DNA from: Syntrophaceae bacterium CG2_30_49_12
Lineage (GTDB): Bacteria > Desulfobacterota > Syntrophia > Syntrophales > CG2-30-49-12
Length of the DNA stretch: 23,689 nucleotides
Reading direction: 5' to 3'
Assembly: GCA_001873675.1 (NCBI GenBank)
Contig: MNZP01000114.1
Coordinates: 1-23,689 of the forward strand
The notes below the pieces were generated by a model. It did no database searches, was not told where the DNA came from, and saw nothing but the letters and a program-made list of their open reading frames with translations. Below, one piece after another: positions 22,779 to 23,689 of this stretch. Numbering within the stretch: the first letter of the stretch is position 1; each line of letters opens with the position of its first letter. Both the position numbers and the translations under genes were made by a program.

Positions 22779-22852
22779 AATATTTTTTCCTATCCTTTCC
22801 CTTCTGATGTCTATTCTGATTGTGGGGAAAAAGGAAAGTAAAGATGATGGTG

Positions 22853-22881
22853 AATATATGAGAAATTATCTTGCGGGTCAA
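22853..22881 (-). promoter_or_regulatory. Sigma70-type promoter of selA-rluD
   Basis: The -35 TTGACC (22876-22881) and -10 TATATT (22853-22858) are separated by exactly 17 bp, each 5 of 6 to consensus. The predicted start is near 22846, about 70 bases ahead of selA. Confidence 0.7.
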
Positions 22882-22984
22882 GAAAATACCATATTTATCC
22901 GATCATGACCTGAACCACCTCGAACAGTGAAGTTAACCTGGTACTACCTGCAGTCGTTCCCGTAAGCTAAAAAAGCAAGGCGAC

Positions 22985-22996
22985 GTAACTCTCAGG
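22985..22996. repeat. Possible remnant of one end of the GTAACTACTCAGG element
   Basis: GTAACTCTCAGG differs from the element end GTAACTACTCAGG by one missing base. It lies 16 bases past the last stop of the purF-like remnant, the same stop-adjacent position as the intact elements. No partner end is visible. At 12 bases, chance cannot be excluded. Confidence 0.35.
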
Positions 22997-23012
22997 AGCA
23001 GTTGCCATTTTT

Positions 23013-23689
23013 CTAAATTTTTACGGGGAGATCATCTTTAATGGGACTGACCCCGTCCCAGCACTTCAGGCAGAGGTTTTTTCTGGGGATGCCGAGGGCG
23101 GCAATGAAGGCGTCAATATTGTTGTATTTACCCGAAATCGCAGGGATACATCAAGGGTGGACAGGCAATACGAACGTGCACCTCTTTTGCGCCGGCCTTT
23201 TTTAAATCCCTGACCTTATGGTGAATCTGCGTACCTCTGATAATGGAGTCGTCGCAAAGAACTACGCTCTTGTTTTCCACGGCATAACGGAGGACGGAGA
23301 GCTTGCGTTTAGCCATCTGCTCGCGGGCATGCTGGGTGGATTGGGTATAGCTCCGGTCGGCGTAGCGGTTGTAAAGAAACACCTCCTGGTACTTCATCCC
23401 CGATTGCTGATGGTATCCGAGGGCATGGCCAATGCCGGACATGAGCACCGGCGCGACGATATCGGCCGCGATATCCGCCTCGTCCATGTCCCGTTGGGCA
23501 AGGCTCTGGCCCATATTGTTGCGGGCTTCCTGGACATACAGGCCGTCAATGATTGAATCAATGCTGGCGGTGTATGCCCATTCAAAGGAACAGTGCGCTT
23601 TCCGGGGTGAGTCAAGCTGTTTCACAGTGTGAAAGCCCCGGCCATTGATTAGGACGATTTCTCCCGGTTTAATATCATGTTAGGGCTTA
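23013..23689 (-). pseudogene. purF-like amidophosphoribosyltransferase remnant, internally deleted and frameshifted, cut by the window edge
   Basis: The open stretch 23128-23679 encodes the phosphoribosyltransferase half of a PurF-type enzyme: DIKPGEIVLI, SIDSIIDGLYVQEARNNMGQ, FLYNRYADRSYTQSTQ, then the PRPP-binding VVLCDDSIIRGTQI and VRIACPPLMYPC. It then hits TAA (23128-23130). In the next frame (23129 down to 23013) the family's last residues continue at once: KYNNIDAFIAALGIPRKN, then LCLKCWDG, ending in TAG. By comparison with PurF proteins, roughly 65-75 residues between YPC and this tail are missing, with a shift of frame. A second in-frame TAA lies upstream (23680-23682), just before DIKPGEI. 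The GTG at 23623-23625 is not a credible start because homology continues upstream of it. Either a dead paralogue or assembly errors; two separate lesions favour decay. Confidence 0.75.

Noticed and set aside
22905..22960. Plus-strand CGAACAGTGAAGTTAA resembling the 5S rRNA segment around CCGAACTCGGAAGTTAA
   Set aside because: Similarity is limited to a short stretch, the closing helix and the 3' part of 5S rRNA cannot be found, and no rRNA genes are near. A covariance-model search would decide.
23128..23625. Intact short phosphoribosyltransferase starting at GTG 23623-23625
   Set aside because: PurF-like sequence continues in frame upstream of the GTG to 23679, and the family tail continues in another frame after the stop, so a remnant is the better reading.

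Overview
This window is a co-directional block of bacterial housekeeping genes. Every gene I can support lies on the minus strand, so transcription runs from high to low coordinates. Gene content and order (rho-rpmE-prfA-prmC-murA-hisD, then tRNA-Gly-rimP-nusA-infB-DUF503-rbfA-nrnA-truB-rpsO-pnp-M16 peptidase-dut, plus selA and a homocysteine-biosynthesis HcyBio gene) suggest an anaerobic member of the former Deltaproteobacteria, possibly near Syntrophales. That placement is inferred from synteny and protein style only.

Layout in transcription order. A broken purF-like gene occupies the right edge. selA and rluD follow, overlapping by 4 bases, behind a good sigma70-type promoter. rho has its own promoter and a leader of about 220 nt, followed by rpmE, prfA, prmC, murA and hisD. 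A tRNA-Gly(CCC) has its own promoter, which overlaps the hisD stop codon, and a strong intrinsic terminator. A second candidate promoter then serves the rimP-nusA-infB translation/transcription operon, which runs into ribosome maturation (rbfA, truB), small-RNA turnover (nrnA), rpsO, pnp, an M16 peptidase, dut and HcyBio. A perfect intrinsic terminator lies only about 10 nt before the rimP start codon and looks like an attenuator.

The unusual content is between the genes. Five intergenic elements (44-216, 1461-1581, 3374-3482, 8039-8147, 15014-15154) have ends close to GTAACTAYTCAGG in inverted orientation and are flanked by 8-bp direct repeats: perfect in three, 7/8 and 6/8 in the other two. 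Two more copies (5994-6116 and 12729-12892) are truncated or decayed. They are therefore miniature inverted-repeat elements, and GTAA ends with 8-bp duplications match the IS66 family. Their interiors differ greatly between copies, yet each interior is self-complementary and is often built from 7-nt tandem units. They sit at or across stop codons, and in rimP and murA the element supplies the last codons and the stop. Removing the copy in murA restores a tight murA/hisD junction. Other heptamer or octamer tandem repeats without such ends also follow stop codons (M16, prfA, rpmE), and a second small repeat family lies near prmC and rho.

Functionally the genes serve translation initiation, termination and ribosome assembly, transcription elongation and termination, RNA turnover and a few metabolic steps. 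I see no phage, CRISPR or secretion genes.
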